A stretch of 20,122 nt of DNA from a virus: IMG/VR virus record IMGVR_UViG_3300031840_000354, positions 1-20,122 of that record; one strand, given 5' to 3'. This document shows positions 1-6,924 of the stretch, piece after piece. Position 1 is the stretch's first letter. Every line of letters starts with the position of its first letter. The notes beneath the pieces are model-generated. The model was not told the DNA's origin, ran no database searches, and saw nothing but the letters and a program-made list of their open reading frames with translations. Made by a program: the position numbers and the translations under genes.

Positions 1-8
1 AACCTTGT

Positions 9-26
9 ATTATTAGGACTAATAAT
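9..26. repeat. 18-bp palindrome upstream of the HNH-like gene
   Basis: ATTATTAG and CTAATAAT form a perfect 8-bp inverted repeat around GA, 12 bases before the first start codon. It could be an operator or a hairpin in the mRNA leader. There is no T-run right after it, so it is not a standard terminator. The region is very AT-rich, which raises the chance of coincidence. Confidence 0.35.
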
Positions 27-38
27 TATTATATTATT

Positions 39-302
39 ATGAGAGATTACAAAAGAGAGTATGCTTTATATCACAGTAAACCTAAACAGGTTAAAAGGCG
101 TACTGCTCGTAACAAAGCCAATCGTTTACTCGGTAGTGTACCAGGCAAAGATGTAGCTCACAAAGATAACAATCCAATGAACAACAGTCCTAGTAACTTG
201 GTACATCAAAGTAAAGCTAAGAACCGTGCTGAACCTCGTAAGCGTAAAGGTGATCCAAGTAAACGAGCTTATGCTAAAATGATGGCAAGGAAAATGAAAT
301 GA
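39..302 (+). CDS. Small HNH-endonuclease-like protein
   Basis: This 87-aa, very basic protein carries an HNH-type finger in residues 38-63: an H-K-D-N-N-P turn (His41), then an N-N-S-P-S-N-L stretch (Asn49, Asn53) and a closing K-N-R. This is the arrangement of the small HNH proteins found in many tailed phages. The usual D-H pair is A-H here, and there are no zinc-binding cysteines, so catalytic activity is uncertain. The N-terminal third is rich in Arg and Lys and could bind DNA. No clear Shine-Dalgarno sequence precedes the ATG. The stop overlaps the next start by ATGA, which indicates translational coupling. Free-standing phage HNH proteins may act in homing or assist packaging; no role can be assigned from this sequence alone. 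Confidence 0.7.
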   Translation: MRDYKREYALYHSKPKQVKRRTARNKANRLLGSVPGKDVAHKDNNPMNNSPSNLVHQSKAKNRAEPRKRKGDPSKRAYAKMMARKMK

Positions 303-568
303 GAAAAGAACACAAGAATCCAAAAGGTGGTTTGACTGAAGCAGGTCGTAAGTTTTTTAAACGAACTGAAGGTGCAAATTTAAAAGCACCTGTCAAATCT
401 GGTACAAATCCAAGACGAGTATCTTTTGCAGCTAGGTTTGCTGGTATGAAAGGAGCTATGAAGAACCCTGATGGTTCACCAACTCGTAAAGCATTGGCTC
501 TGAAAGCGTGGGGATTTGGATCGGTAGAAGCAGCACGCAATTTTGCTAACAGACATAAGAAAACTTAG
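299..568 (+). CDS. Small basic conserved phage protein (DUF6321-like)
   Basis: This 89-aa basic protein begins with N-P-K-G-G-L-T-x-A-G-R-K-F-F-K-R-T-E-G-A-N-L-K, followed by a P-V-K segment, an F-A-x-R-F-A-G stretch and D-G-S-P-T-R-K-A-L-A-L-K-A-W-G. I recognise this as the layout of a small conserved protein common in tailed phages and their hosts, which I believe is listed as DUF6321. The function is unknown. The Gly/Lys/Arg-rich composition suggests nucleic-acid binding, but that is inference. The start codon overlaps the stop of the HNH-like gene (ATGA), so both are probably made from one transcript. The family label is from memory; the reading frame itself is secure. Confidence 0.7.
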   Translation: MRKEHKNPKGGLTEAGRKFFKRTEGANLKAPVKSGTNPRRVSFAARFAGMKGAMKNPDGSPTRKALALKAWGFGSVEAARNFANRHKKT

Positions 569-586
569 TACCTAGAAGCCACGAGA

Positions 587-1282
587 ATGGCTTTTTATGG
601 GGGTGGTAATGGTAAGGCAAGGGAAAACAAGGAAATGCCGAAATTAGCCAATAACAAGCGTCTGGTGATGTTTACCGATGATTACCTACAGAATTGGTCA
701 CCTGATATGGTAGCAAAGAAGTCAACTTACATTCGTGATGAAAAAGTCAACTGTTTACTCTGTTGTTTCAGTAAGCGTGGCAGTCATTCTTTTGCTTACG
801 ACTATCGCAAAGGCAATGTACATAAATCTAAAGTGTTTGGTTACTACCCTGCGATGTCAATTAAACAAGCAAGAAAAAAAGCATTGGAAATACAAGTAGA
901 AGTCATAGAAAAAAACAGAGAATATGATGATGTCTTTGAAGTACATCGTCATCCATCGTACATTTATTTTTTAGAAAACAAATCAAAACAAATTAAGATT
1001 GGTAGATCTACCGATTGGATGGCACGGATCAAAGAACTTACCGTAGCTACTGAAGATGTTAGACTAATCGGTATACGATTAGAATCAAATGTGTTCAATG
1101 AAACTGCGTGCCACCAACTGTATCGTAAATATAGACAACAATCCAATGAGTGGTTTGATGATAAATCTAATGAAATAAAAAAACTCATCACTGCTGCTAT
1201 TGTTTACGGAGAAAACGATAAGATGTTAGCACAACTAATGGAAGAACAACACAAAAATATTTATGAAAGCACAGTCAGCTAA
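587..1282 (+). CDS. Integrase arm-type DNA-binding domain fused to a GIY-YIG (T5orf172-like) domain
   Basis: The 231-aa frame has two recognisable parts. Residues about 47-107 resemble the N-terminal arm-binding domain (DUF4102 type) of P4-like tyrosine integrases: I-R-D-E-K-V, then S-K-R-G-S-H-S-F-A-Y-D-Y-R, G-Y-Y-P-A-M-S-I and A-R-K-K-A-L. Residues about 124-200 resemble the T5orf172/MUG113 branch of GIY-YIG nucleases: Y-I-Y-F-L, K-I-G-R-S-x-D-W-x-A-R-I-K-E-L (Arg147), N-E-T (Glu172) and E-W-F (188-190). The tyrosine-recombinase catalytic core is absent. Start choice is open: ATG 587 has weak upstream signals, while ATG 635 (Met17) has AAGGGA at 619-624, ten bases upstream, and would give 215 aa with the arm domain intact. 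The 3' end overlaps the next gene by 20 bp. A role in DNA binding and cleavage is inferred. Confidence 0.72.
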   Translation: MAFYGGGNGKARENKEMPKLANNKRLVMFTDDYLQNWSPDMVAKKSTYIRDEKVNCLLCCFSKRGSHSFAYDYRKGNVHKSKVFGYYPAMSIKQARKKALEIQVEVIEKNREYDDVFEVHRHPSYIYFLENKSKQIKIGRSTDWMARIKELTVATEDVRLIGIRLESNVFNETACHQLYRKYRQQSNEWFDDKSNEIKKLITAAIVYGENDKMLAQLMEEQHKNIYESTVS

Positions 1283-1601
1283 AGCTAAAGGTAGAAAATT
1301 GCAGCAATGGGTACGCAATAAACTCATTGATTTACTTGATGTCCATCCAGAAGATATTGAATCAAGAAGTATGGGTGCAGGTGGTGAGGATTTGATTATG
1401 GCAAGAGCTGCTAGAGAGAAGTTTCCTTACTCTATTGAATGTAAAAATGTAGAGAAACTAAATGTTTGGGATGCTTACGAGCAAGCTAAAGCTAACTGTG
1501 GTAACTATGAGCCGCTTGTTATAATGAAGAAAAACAACAAGCAACCCTTAGTTGTCATTGATGCAGAATATTTTATTAAGAAGTGTCAGAAGATTCTTTA
1601 G
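1263..1601 (+). CDS. PD-(D/E)XK nuclease, Holliday-junction-resolvase-like
   Basis: This 112-aa protein has the order of a minimal PD-(D/E)XK nuclease. A basic helix (K-G-R-K-L-Q-Q-W-V-R) comes first, then G-A-G-G-E-D-L-I-M with Asp43 as the metal ligand, then S-I-E-C-K-N with Glu59 and Lys61 forming the E-x-K motif, and finally a V-W-D-A-Y-E-Q-A helix and a beta-rich C-terminus ending F-I-K-K-C. Archaeal-type resolvases and several phage endonucleases share this pattern. It probably cuts branched or otherwise structured phage DNA during recombination or before packaging. It starts inside the end of the arm/GIY-YIG gene (20-bp overlap). Its 3' end overlaps the leftward zinc-ribbon gene by 26 bp tail to tail. 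The fold assignment is good; the substrate is inferred. Confidence 0.72.
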   Translation: MKAQSAKAKGRKLQQWVRNKLIDLLDVHPEDIESRSMGAGGEDLIMARAAREKFPYSIECKNVEKLNVWDAYEQAKANCGNYEPLVIMKKNNKQPLVVIDAEYFIKKCQKIL

Positions 1602-1734
1602 GTAAATAAACTTCCACATAAGAGTTACAGTTAGGGCAACTCAAATTAGTAACTATAATATACTCCTCATTTTCTTCTTCAATATCGTGGTCGCCACCCC
1701 AAATTAATTCTGTATTACAATGCCAACAATTCAT
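1576..1734 (-). CDS. Small zinc-ribbon protein (52 aa)
   Basis: The ATG at 1734 directly abuts the TAA of the upstream exonuclease gene, and the frame runs to a TAA at 1576. The product has two cysteine pairs, C-W-H-C near the start (Cys3, Cys6) and C-P-N-C at 33-36, separated by an acidic loop, which is the pattern of a four-cysteine zinc ribbon. It is the last gene of the leftward operon. The spacing of the pairs and the tight junction support a real gene. Phages often carry such short zinc ribbons, but the role of this one is unknown. Its 3' 26 bp are antisense to the end of the resolvase-like gene. Confidence 0.72.
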   Translation of the reverse strand: MNCWHCNTELIWGGDHDIEEENEEYIIVTNLSCPNCNSYVEVYLPKESSDTS

Positions 1735-2748
1735 TTAATACTCCAGAAGATTCTTAATCGTAACCGTCTTGGCTCGTATGGTTCTAGCTTCTTTCGCTGG
1801 TACAAACTTCTCAGGTTGTGCCTTGTAGTTACGCACCTTGCGTTCTAACTGAATCAATCCTTGTTTGGTACTAACTTGACCAATCTCATTATCACCTAGT
1901 GCTTCAATCATTTGCATTTGTAATCCTTCCATTCCTTCTTCTAGTTCTTTCTTCTCTCTTTCCATTGTTTGATACAAGTTAATGACTTTTGATAACTCAT
2001 CATCTAACTGTGCTGTTTCATTGTAATTCACACGGTTGTATTTTGCCGCCATCGTTTCAATGTCAACAGGATCATAGCGTGTGCCGTTATCTAAATGTTC
2101 ATACAGGGTATGTGCTTTACTAATAATTTCTTTTTGGATGTATTCACTGGCAGGCATTACATAACAACGGTGGTCGTTACCATTGAAAAGAATAGATACA
2201 CACAAGTAATCTGCATCCGCAATCCACGCTTGACATTCTGCTTGTAAATAACCACGCCCATACGGTTCTAGTCTTAACTCGTCTACTGAATCGTAAGGCT
2301 TACCTTGCATATTTTTATACTCCACCACCATCTTACCTACCACATTTTCCATTAAATCATTTTGTGGGGTGAAGATTTTGCCTTCAATCGGTGCAATCAA
2401 GGTAGATTCTTTAATGTAAGCAATCGCATCTAAACTAGCATAAATATCATAGGGTTTATTTTTTGAATCAATCCCTAATTCTTTACTCATTACCTCAGTT
2501 ACAGGATAAACAATGTCCATCTCTAATAATTCTTTGGTTAATTCATTGATCGTACCTTCTAATATGTTACCCATATTCATTCGTTCTTCCATTTTTTCGC
2601 TGTACACTGGGCGTTCATAAGTTCCTGCTCGTACATCCCTTAGTTGTTGTAGCAAAGTGTGTGGGGTGGCAAATAAATAAGGTATCTGTGATGCACTCAA
2701 CATATCGTCAGGTGATAACTTACCGAATCCTTTGTCTAATTTACTCAT
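1735..2748 (-). CDS. YqaJ/lambda-exonuclease-type recombination nuclease
   Basis: The 337-aa product carries the core of the lambda-exonuclease/YqaJ/Cas4 nuclease group: M-G-N-I-L-E-G (Glu64) on an early helix, S-L-D-A (Asp107), V-V-E-Y-K-N-M with the E-x-K pair Glu143/Lys145, then G-Y-L-Q-A-E-C-Q-A-W, the helix with the conserved glutamines. Such enzymes resect double-strand ends to 3' tails for single-strand annealing. Residues about 255-285 form a charged coiled-coil-like helix, followed by a basic C-terminal domain that may bind DNA. A good Shine-Dalgarno sequence (AAGGAG) lies 5 bases before the ATG. It follows the primase-helicase gene by 9 bp and precedes the zinc ribbon with no gap. 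No clear annealing protein is seen, though one of the unknown operon proteins could serve. Confidence 0.82.
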   Translation of the reverse strand: MSKLDKGFGKLSPDDMLSASQIPYLFATPHTLLQQLRDVRAGTYERPVYSEKMEERMNMGNILEGTINELTKELLEMDIVYPVTEVMSKELGIDSKNKPYDIYASLDAIAYIKESTLIAPIEGKIFTPQNDLMENVVGKMVVEYKNMQGKPYDSVDELRLEPYGRGYLQAECQAWIADADYLCVSILFNGNDHRCYVMPASEYIQKEIISKAHTLYEHLDNGTRYDPVDIETMAAKYNRVNYNETAQLDDELSKVINLYQTMEREKKELEEGMEGLQMQMIEALGDNEIGQVSTKQGLIQLERKVRNYKAQPEKFVPAKEARTIRAKTVTIKNLLEY

Positions 2749-2757
2749 ATCTTCTCC

Positions 2758-4584
2758 TTAAAAAATGTTATTGTTATTATCTTCTTCTTTCGGCAACCAT
2801 AAATACTGCTTACCTTTGCTTGATCCTGCAAACAATACCTTGTTGTCAGCAATCAGTTTTTCCAAGACCTTACCAAAATTTTTATTCTTGGTGGTACTCA
2901 CGCCTTCAAACATATCCAATGCCTGTTCTCTTAGGTCGCTACGAGTAATCGTTAATTGACCGTTGGGAACATCTGGGTGGGTACTGGTTTGACCATTGAC
3001 TAATAAATCTTTGATAAGATTTAATAGTTCTTGTGATTTAGTTTGACGGTTAGGTTGTTCATCAACAGTTGCGACCAATGACTGACCACCTAAGAAATCA
3101 ATCTTCTTCATTTCAAAAGTCATTTGTTCAAATGGTTCACAATCTTTCTGCTTATCTGAGGTCAAGGTACAATACAAATCATCTTTAGCAATCTGAATAG
3201 AACTGTCCATTGCAGCGTAGATTGCCGATGATCCACGATATTGACTACCTGATTTACCACTGTGATGCACAATCAAACAAGTTGCACCTGTGTTTTCACG
3301 ATACTTATCTAAGTTATTAATAATTTTAGACATATCAGTGGCACTGTTTTCTTCACTACCACCACTACATCTGGCTAATGTATCAATCACTAATAACTTT
3401 GGTTGTAGTCGGTACATATTAGTGTCTGCCAGTAAATCATCTATGGTTCTTTCTTCATTGATATCTAATCCCATTGGTATCAAATAAAAGTTATCAATCT
3501 TTTTCTTGTGATGCTCAATCCACGCAGTCGTTCTGTTTTTAAAACCACTAGAACCTTCTGCTGCCACATATAACACGGTGCCTGGATTGACACTGTGTCC
3601 AAAAAAGTCTTTACCTGTGGCAACACACAAGGCAAAGTCCAGTGCAATAAAAGACTTATAACTACCACTGTGTCCCCATATCATTGCTAGACTGTTCTCT
3701 TGAATAAAACCATCAATCAAAAACTTTGGTGGTGTCATTGTCATAATATCTTGATAAGTCAAGAACCTGTAATTCGGTTCTCGTTGCATCTCCTCAAAAT
3801 TTTCTGGACAGTTTTTGACAATCTGTTTTAAAGTGTCAACAGAATTACCTTCAGCAAACCAATCACTGAGATCATTACATTCCTCACCTTGACCTTCCAA
3901 CCAACAATGCTTAACGACACTGGCAATGGGTTTAAGTTTTTCATAAGTATCACGCACTCGTTTCATACCCGCAGTATCGTAATCACCGACAATAAACACA
4001 CGCTTACCTTTAAAATAATGCAAGGCTTCATCTGGAATGTCAGACGCACCACCAAAAGTTGTACCAATCAATCCTCGTATGCGTAGTGCATCGGCATCCT
4101 TCTCACCTTCACATAAAAAGATAAACTTGTTACCTGCATCTAATACTTCATTCAGTGCATACGGAATACGCTTAATACCTTTAAGTGTGTACCCTTGATC
4201 TGATTTCCATCTAAAATCTTTGGGTTCGTATTTTAATTTGGAATAGACAATCTCGCCATCTTCATTGGTGTAATCGTACCTATGCGTGAGTATGGGTTGA
4301 GCAGTTGGGGTACTTTGTGGGGAAGTCTGCTCAAGTCCATACCGATTCTTTAATATCTCTAGGGGATTCTCATCAGGATAATATTCTTTCAGTAAGCTAA
4401 TACATCCGCCACCTAATCCTGTTTCAAAATCGTACCAAGTACCTGCGTTCAAGTCCACTGTTTTAGATCCCTTCGCACCAAACCGAACCATATGATTGGT
4501 TTGGCTCAAAGGTTCACCAAATACATCTTGAGCCACTGGCAAGATATAGTCTTTCCAATTAATATCATTAGAACTCATCGTCAT
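2758..4584 (-). CDS. Primase-helicase: TOPRIM plus RecA/RepA-type ATPase
   Basis: The 608-aa protein has three visible regions. Residues about 30-80 (W-Y-D-F-E-T-G-L-G-G-G) look like the end of a CHC2-type primase zinc domain but lack the cysteine ligands. Residues about 150-245 are a TOPRIM domain with C-E-G-E-K-D (158-163) and V-G-D-Y-D-T-A-G (199-206). Residues about 285-500 are a RepA/DnaB-like RecA ATPase with Walker A G-H-S-G-S-Y-K-S (304-311), Walker B L-L-V-I-D-T (397-402) and V-H-H-S-G-K (439-444). The C-terminal 90 residues look like a winged helix. It probably unwinds phage DNA and may prime it, though the missing zinc ligands question primer synthesis. The first ATG overlaps the upstream SSB-like gene by 17 bp; ATG 4578 is an alternative start. 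The C-terminus is acidic, then Asn-rich, ending I-F. Confidence 0.83.
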   Translation of the reverse strand: MTMSSNDINWKDYILPVAQDVFGEPLSQTNHMVRFGAKGSKTVDLNAGTWYDFETGLGGGCISLLKEYYPDENPLEILKNRYGLEQTSPQSTPTAQPILTHRYDYTNEDGEIVYSKLKYEPKDFRWKSDQGYTLKGIKRIPYALNEVLDAGNKFIFLCEGEKDADALRIRGLIGTTFGGASDIPDEALHYFKGKRVFIVGDYDTAGMKRVRDTYEKLKPIASVVKHCWLEGQGEECNDLSDWFAEGNSVDTLKQIVKNCPENFEEMQREPNYRFLTYQDIMTMTPPKFLIDGFIQENSLAMIWGHSGSYKSFIALDFALCVATGKDFFGHSVNPGTVLYVAAEGSSGFKNRTTAWIEHHKKKIDNFYLIPMGLDINEERTIDDLLADTNMYRLQPKLLVIDTLARCSGGSEENSATDMSKIINNLDKYRENTGATCLIVHHSGKSGSQYRGSSAIYAAMDSSIQIAKDDLYCTLTSDKQKDCEPFEQMTFEMKKIDFLGGQSLVATVDEQPNRQTKSQELLNLIKDLLVNGQTSTHPDVPNGQLTITRSDLREQALDMFEGVSTTKNKNFGKVLEKLIADNKVLFAGSSKGKQYLWLPKEEDNNNNIF

Positions 4585-5230
4585 CTTCTGTATCTAAACA
4601 GTCTAAGCTGTCGTTAGGTTCTTCTGATGGATCAACTTTCTTACGGCTACTTGGTTTTGAAGGTTTAACATAACTATCCATATCATCAAACTGATTTTCG
4701 TTTGGTTTATCTGACATAGATAAATCAGGCTCATCAAACAAAGTGATTTCAGTCAATCCTTCTGGTCTAGCTATATACTTTACAATCTCAAAGTTTGGTA
4801 CATACCATTCGCCTGCTTTGCCGTTAGGCTTGATGGCAACAACGGGTACTTTCACTGCATCTGGTCTACCTTCAAGGTAAGTGTTAAAGAATTTTTGGAT
4901 CGCTTGTCCTACCATTCCACTGTTAGAGCCGAACTCACATAGTCCAATGTCTTTGGCATACATACGAATACAAAATGTTTTCTTAAATTCCTCACCAGGT
5001 TTAGCAGGAAACGGTTTGTCGTACTTCACTAAGTGTGATTGTGGTGCTTGTCCTTTTAAGATTAAGTTCCAACCTTTTTGAAATACCTCAAGATCCATTA
5101 CCACTTGCTTTGGCATTTGTATCTCATTGGTTTCACCGTCTTGGCGTAATTTCCATACCCCTGAATTAGCATTAAAGGTAAGGATATTTGGAAACATACT
5201 GTTTCCTTCCATTGTAAAATCATTCAGCAT
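4568..5230 (-). CDS. Single-stranded-DNA-binding-like protein with acidic tail
   Basis: I place the start at ATG 5230 (220 aa) because GGGAG lies 6 bases upstream; an in-frame extension to 5266 lacks such a signal. The body is beta-rich with many aromatic and basic residues. The last 50 residues are low in complexity and strongly acidic, ending E-D-D-D-E-F. A disordered acidic tail with a terminal Phe is the hallmark of bacterial SSB and of T7 gp2.5, where it recruits replication partners. No family match is recognised for the core, so SSB function rests on the tail and on the position directly before the primase-helicase. It overlaps the preceding small gene by 11 bp and the helicase gene by 17 bp. 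Confidence 0.6.
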   Translation of the reverse strand: MLNDFTMEGNSMFPNILTFNANSGVWKLRQDGETNEIQMPKQVVMDLEVFQKGWNLILKGQAPQSHLVKYDKPFPAKPGEEFKKTFCIRMYAKDIGLCEFGSNSGMVGQAIQKFFNTYLEGRPDAVKVPVVAIKPNGKAGEWYVPNFEIVKYIARPEGLTEITLFDEPDLSMSDKPNENQFDDMDSYVKPSKPSSRKKVDPSEEPNDSLDCLDTEDDDEF

Positions 5231-5450
5231 TATCTTCTCCCTCTTTAGTTTCTTGTTTCGCTTCAAATTTATCTAACATTTGTTGCACCTCAGCAATATA
5301 CAATTTTGTATGCACAATGTCTTGTATTATTTGCTGCATATTACCACTCATATCACTGCCATCTCGCAATTCACTGAGCTGTAAACTCATATTGAGTTCT
5401 GCTAGTTTGGTGCGGTATTGCTGTAATATTAATTTATACATCTCAATCAT
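5220..5450 (-). CDS. Small helical protein of unknown function
   Basis: This 76-aa product is mostly helical and Gln/Leu/Glu-rich, with heptad-like leucines through residues 7-30 and 40-65, so a short coiled coil is likely. It ends in an acidic tail. GAGGGA precedes the ATG by 7 bases. The 3' end overlaps the SSB-like gene by 11 bp and the 5' end overlaps the ribbon-helix-helix gene by 4 bp (ATGA). No family is recognised. Its place between a DNA-binding regulator and an SSB-like protein suggests a minor replication or regulatory role, which is inference only. Confidence 0.65.
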   Translation of the reverse strand: MIEMYKLILQQYRTKLAELNMSLQLSELRDGSDMSGNMQQIIQDIVHTKLYIAEVQQMLDKFEAKQETKEGEDNAE

Positions 5451-5629
5451 AGTCTTTCCCTCTCTAAGTTAATGGCATCTATAAAGTCTTGGATCAAGAA
5501 AATAACTTGTTGGCGTTGTGATATTCTTCTGAAATCACACGCTTTCTGGAAATCTTCTCGCAAGTCTTTAGGAATTACCACATTAAATTGTACATTATCA
5601 ATGTACTGGTCATCTTTTTGCAGTTTCAT
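5447..5629 (-). CDS. Ribbon-helix-helix (Arc/MetJ-like) DNA-binding protein
   Basis: The start is set at ATG 5629 because AGGAG lies 5 bases before it; a longer frame to 5686 exists but would read through the end of the upstream gene. The 60-aa product has a short beta strand, N-V-Q-F-N-V-V-I-P, then two helices, D-L-R-E-D-F-Q-K-A-C and S-Q-R-Q-Q-V-I-F-L-I-Q-D-F-I, which is the ribbon-helix-helix layout. Such proteins bind palindromic operators as dimers and often autoregulate. The palindromes over the leftward promoters near 8200 and 9290 are natural candidate sites, but nothing in the sequence proves that link. Confidence 0.65.
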   Translation of the reverse strand: MKLQKDDQYIDNVQFNVVIPKDLREDFQKACDFRRISQRQQVIFLIQDFIDAINLERERL

Positions 5630-5909
5630 TTTTACTCCTGTTCTGTTGCAAAATAGTTTTAATATATTCCCTATTCTCGTACACATCTAAGGGGTGAATT
5701 TCTAGGGTGATATACCCAATCTCCTCTTTGTGTGTCATAAAAGGGCGTTTATTTTCAATGATGCGTTTGGTGTATCCTGCATAAAAAGCATTTTGCAATT
5801 CTTTTTTTACTTCGTACCCTAACGCTAGATAAAGATAAATAAATTCATCCTCTTTACAGTTAAATAAATCTATCTCTAAATTCAGTTTGTCGTTAATCTC
5901 TTGTTTCAA
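5610..5909 (-). CDS. Hypothetical protein with TTG start (99 aa)
   Basis: The frame opens with TTG at 5909, whose last two bases begin the TGA of the upstream gene (TTGA). No ATG occurs in frame until Met58, and GAGGAAG lies about 7 bases before the TTG, so the TTG is probably real. The product is acidic at the start and basic at the end, with aromatic-rich stretches (E-F-I-Y-L-Y-L-A-L-G-Y and Y-I-T-L-E-I-H-P). No family is recognised. The 3' end overlaps the ribbon-helix-helix gene by 20 bp, placing it firmly in the leftward operon. Confidence 0.6.
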   Translation of the reverse strand: MKQEINDKLNLEIDLFNCKEDEFIYLYLALGYEVKKELQNAFYAGYTKRIIENKRPFMTHKEEIGYITLEIHPLDVYENREYIKTILQQNRSKNETAKR

Positions 5910-6466
5910 AACGGCACTTCCTCGTCAGTTACCTTTGGTTGTTCTACGGTTGCTTGGAATTTTTTTTTCAATTCGTACTGCATTTCATCACCACTGATTA
6001 AATGACATAGTTCTTGCATTGTGTACACCAATATTGGTTTGTCTTGGTGCTGTTCTTCAATGATGGCTTTGGTGTTGCGATCAGGCACAACAAATATCTC
6101 ATCCCCATTGGACTTGGTGATGTTAAAGAAGTCTATGTCAATTTTTTCTAATCCTGATGCTTTTGCCGTATCTATTACAATACTGTACCCTTTATATAAA
6201 GACTGTAAACTTTTCATTAATGTTTCTTTTGTTGGAATATGCTTTGGTTTGGCTACAAAATGACCTAAATTACCGCAAGTTACCCCTTCTTGTTTCTTAA
6301 TTTTAGTGTATAAATCTAAGGGGATGCACGACAATACCCTCGTTTTCCCATATTTTAAAAGTTCTAAATATTTTTCCTCAGTTTTTTGTAGCTGTTGCAA
6401 CACCTCTTTACCCATACTGGTGCTTTCTAGTGTTGCCCTTTGTTGCTCTGATAAATATAAACTCAT
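5906..6466 (-). CDS. Unknown replication-operon protein with an SSB-like C-terminal tip
   Basis: This 186-aa protein has a helical N-terminal third (residues 6-40, heptad-like), a mixed middle with beta strands such as I-D-I-D-F-F-N-I and I-F-V-V-P-D, and a C-terminus ending V-T-D-E-E-V-P-F. That ending closely resembles the D-D-D-I-P-F tip by which bacterial SSB recruits repair and replication proteins. The core shows no OB-fold signature that I can recognise. It could be an annealing protein, an SSB, or a decoy that binds host SSB partners; these options cannot be separated here. The start shares ATGA with the methylase gene, and its stop overlaps the TTG start of the next gene. Confidence 0.55.
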   Translation of the reverse strand: MSLYLSEQQRATLESTSMGKEVLQQLQKTEEKYLELLKYGKTRVLSCIPLDLYTKIKKQEGVTCGNLGHFVAKPKHIPTKETLMKSLQSLYKGYSIVIDTAKASGLEKIDIDFFNITKSNGDEIFVVPDRNTKAIIEEQHQDKPILVYTMQELCHLISGDEMQYELKKKFQATVEQPKVTDEEVPF

Positions 6467-6924
6467 AATAATAACCCCTCTTGTTTAATTTCTACGGTGC
6501 ATATGGTGTCGTTATGTTGACCGCCGTGAGCTACTAAAAGAATACGGCTAATCTCAAAACCATATTTCTTACCAATTCCTGTACTGTTCCATCCAAAAGA
6601 AATAACTTTACCACTAGGTCTTAATATTCTTGCGATTTCTTTACGGCACTTTGCCCAATAACTACTATTCATTGGATGCTCTAAAGATATACCATTGTTT
6701 TTGTACATTTCTTTTAATTGTCGTTGTGAATAAGGTGGATCAAATACACAATAATCTTCTGATAGATCAGGTATAGTTTGTAAATAATCTATTGCATCTT
6801 GCTCATAAGGATAAGGAAAAGGGTCTATGTAATCTTCCCCTATTTCCTCTTGTATCAATTCCCCTATCGGTTTAATCGTAAATGTTTTATGTGAAGGCAT
6901 TGCCCATTTTCTCTCTATTATCAT
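6463..6924 (-). CDS. DPPY-type DNA adenine methyltransferase, shortened
   Basis: The 153-aa product begins with T-F-T-I-K-P-I-G-E-L-I, then Y-I-D-P-F (32-36), then V-F-D-P-P-Y-S-Q-R-Q-L-K-E-M-Y (60-74), and ends with R-P-S-G-K-V-I-S-F-G-W-N and a hydrophobic strand. D-P-P-Y at 62-65 is the catalytic motif of N6-adenine methylases. From memory, related phage enzymes have about 20 more residues between the D-P-F and D-P-P-Y motifs, including an N-D-L-N-P stretch; here that segment is only P-Y-P-Y-E-Q-D-A. It may still bind SAM or may be impaired. Methylation would protect phage DNA from restriction, complementing ArdA. It is coupled by ATGA on both sides. Confidence 0.75.
   Translation of the reverse strand: MIIERKWAMPSHKTFTIKPIGELIQEEIGEDYIDPFPYPYEQDAIDYLQTIPDLSEDYCVFDPPYSQRQLKEMYKNNGISLEHPMNSSYWAKCRKEIARILRPSGKVISFGWNSTGIGKKYGFEISRILLVAHGGQHNDTICTVEIKQEGLLL

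Noticed and set aside
587-1282. Gene as a complete phage integrase
   Set aside because: Only the arm-like domain is present. There is no Arg-His-x-x-Arg-Tyr catalytic core and no att site or tRNA was seen in the window.
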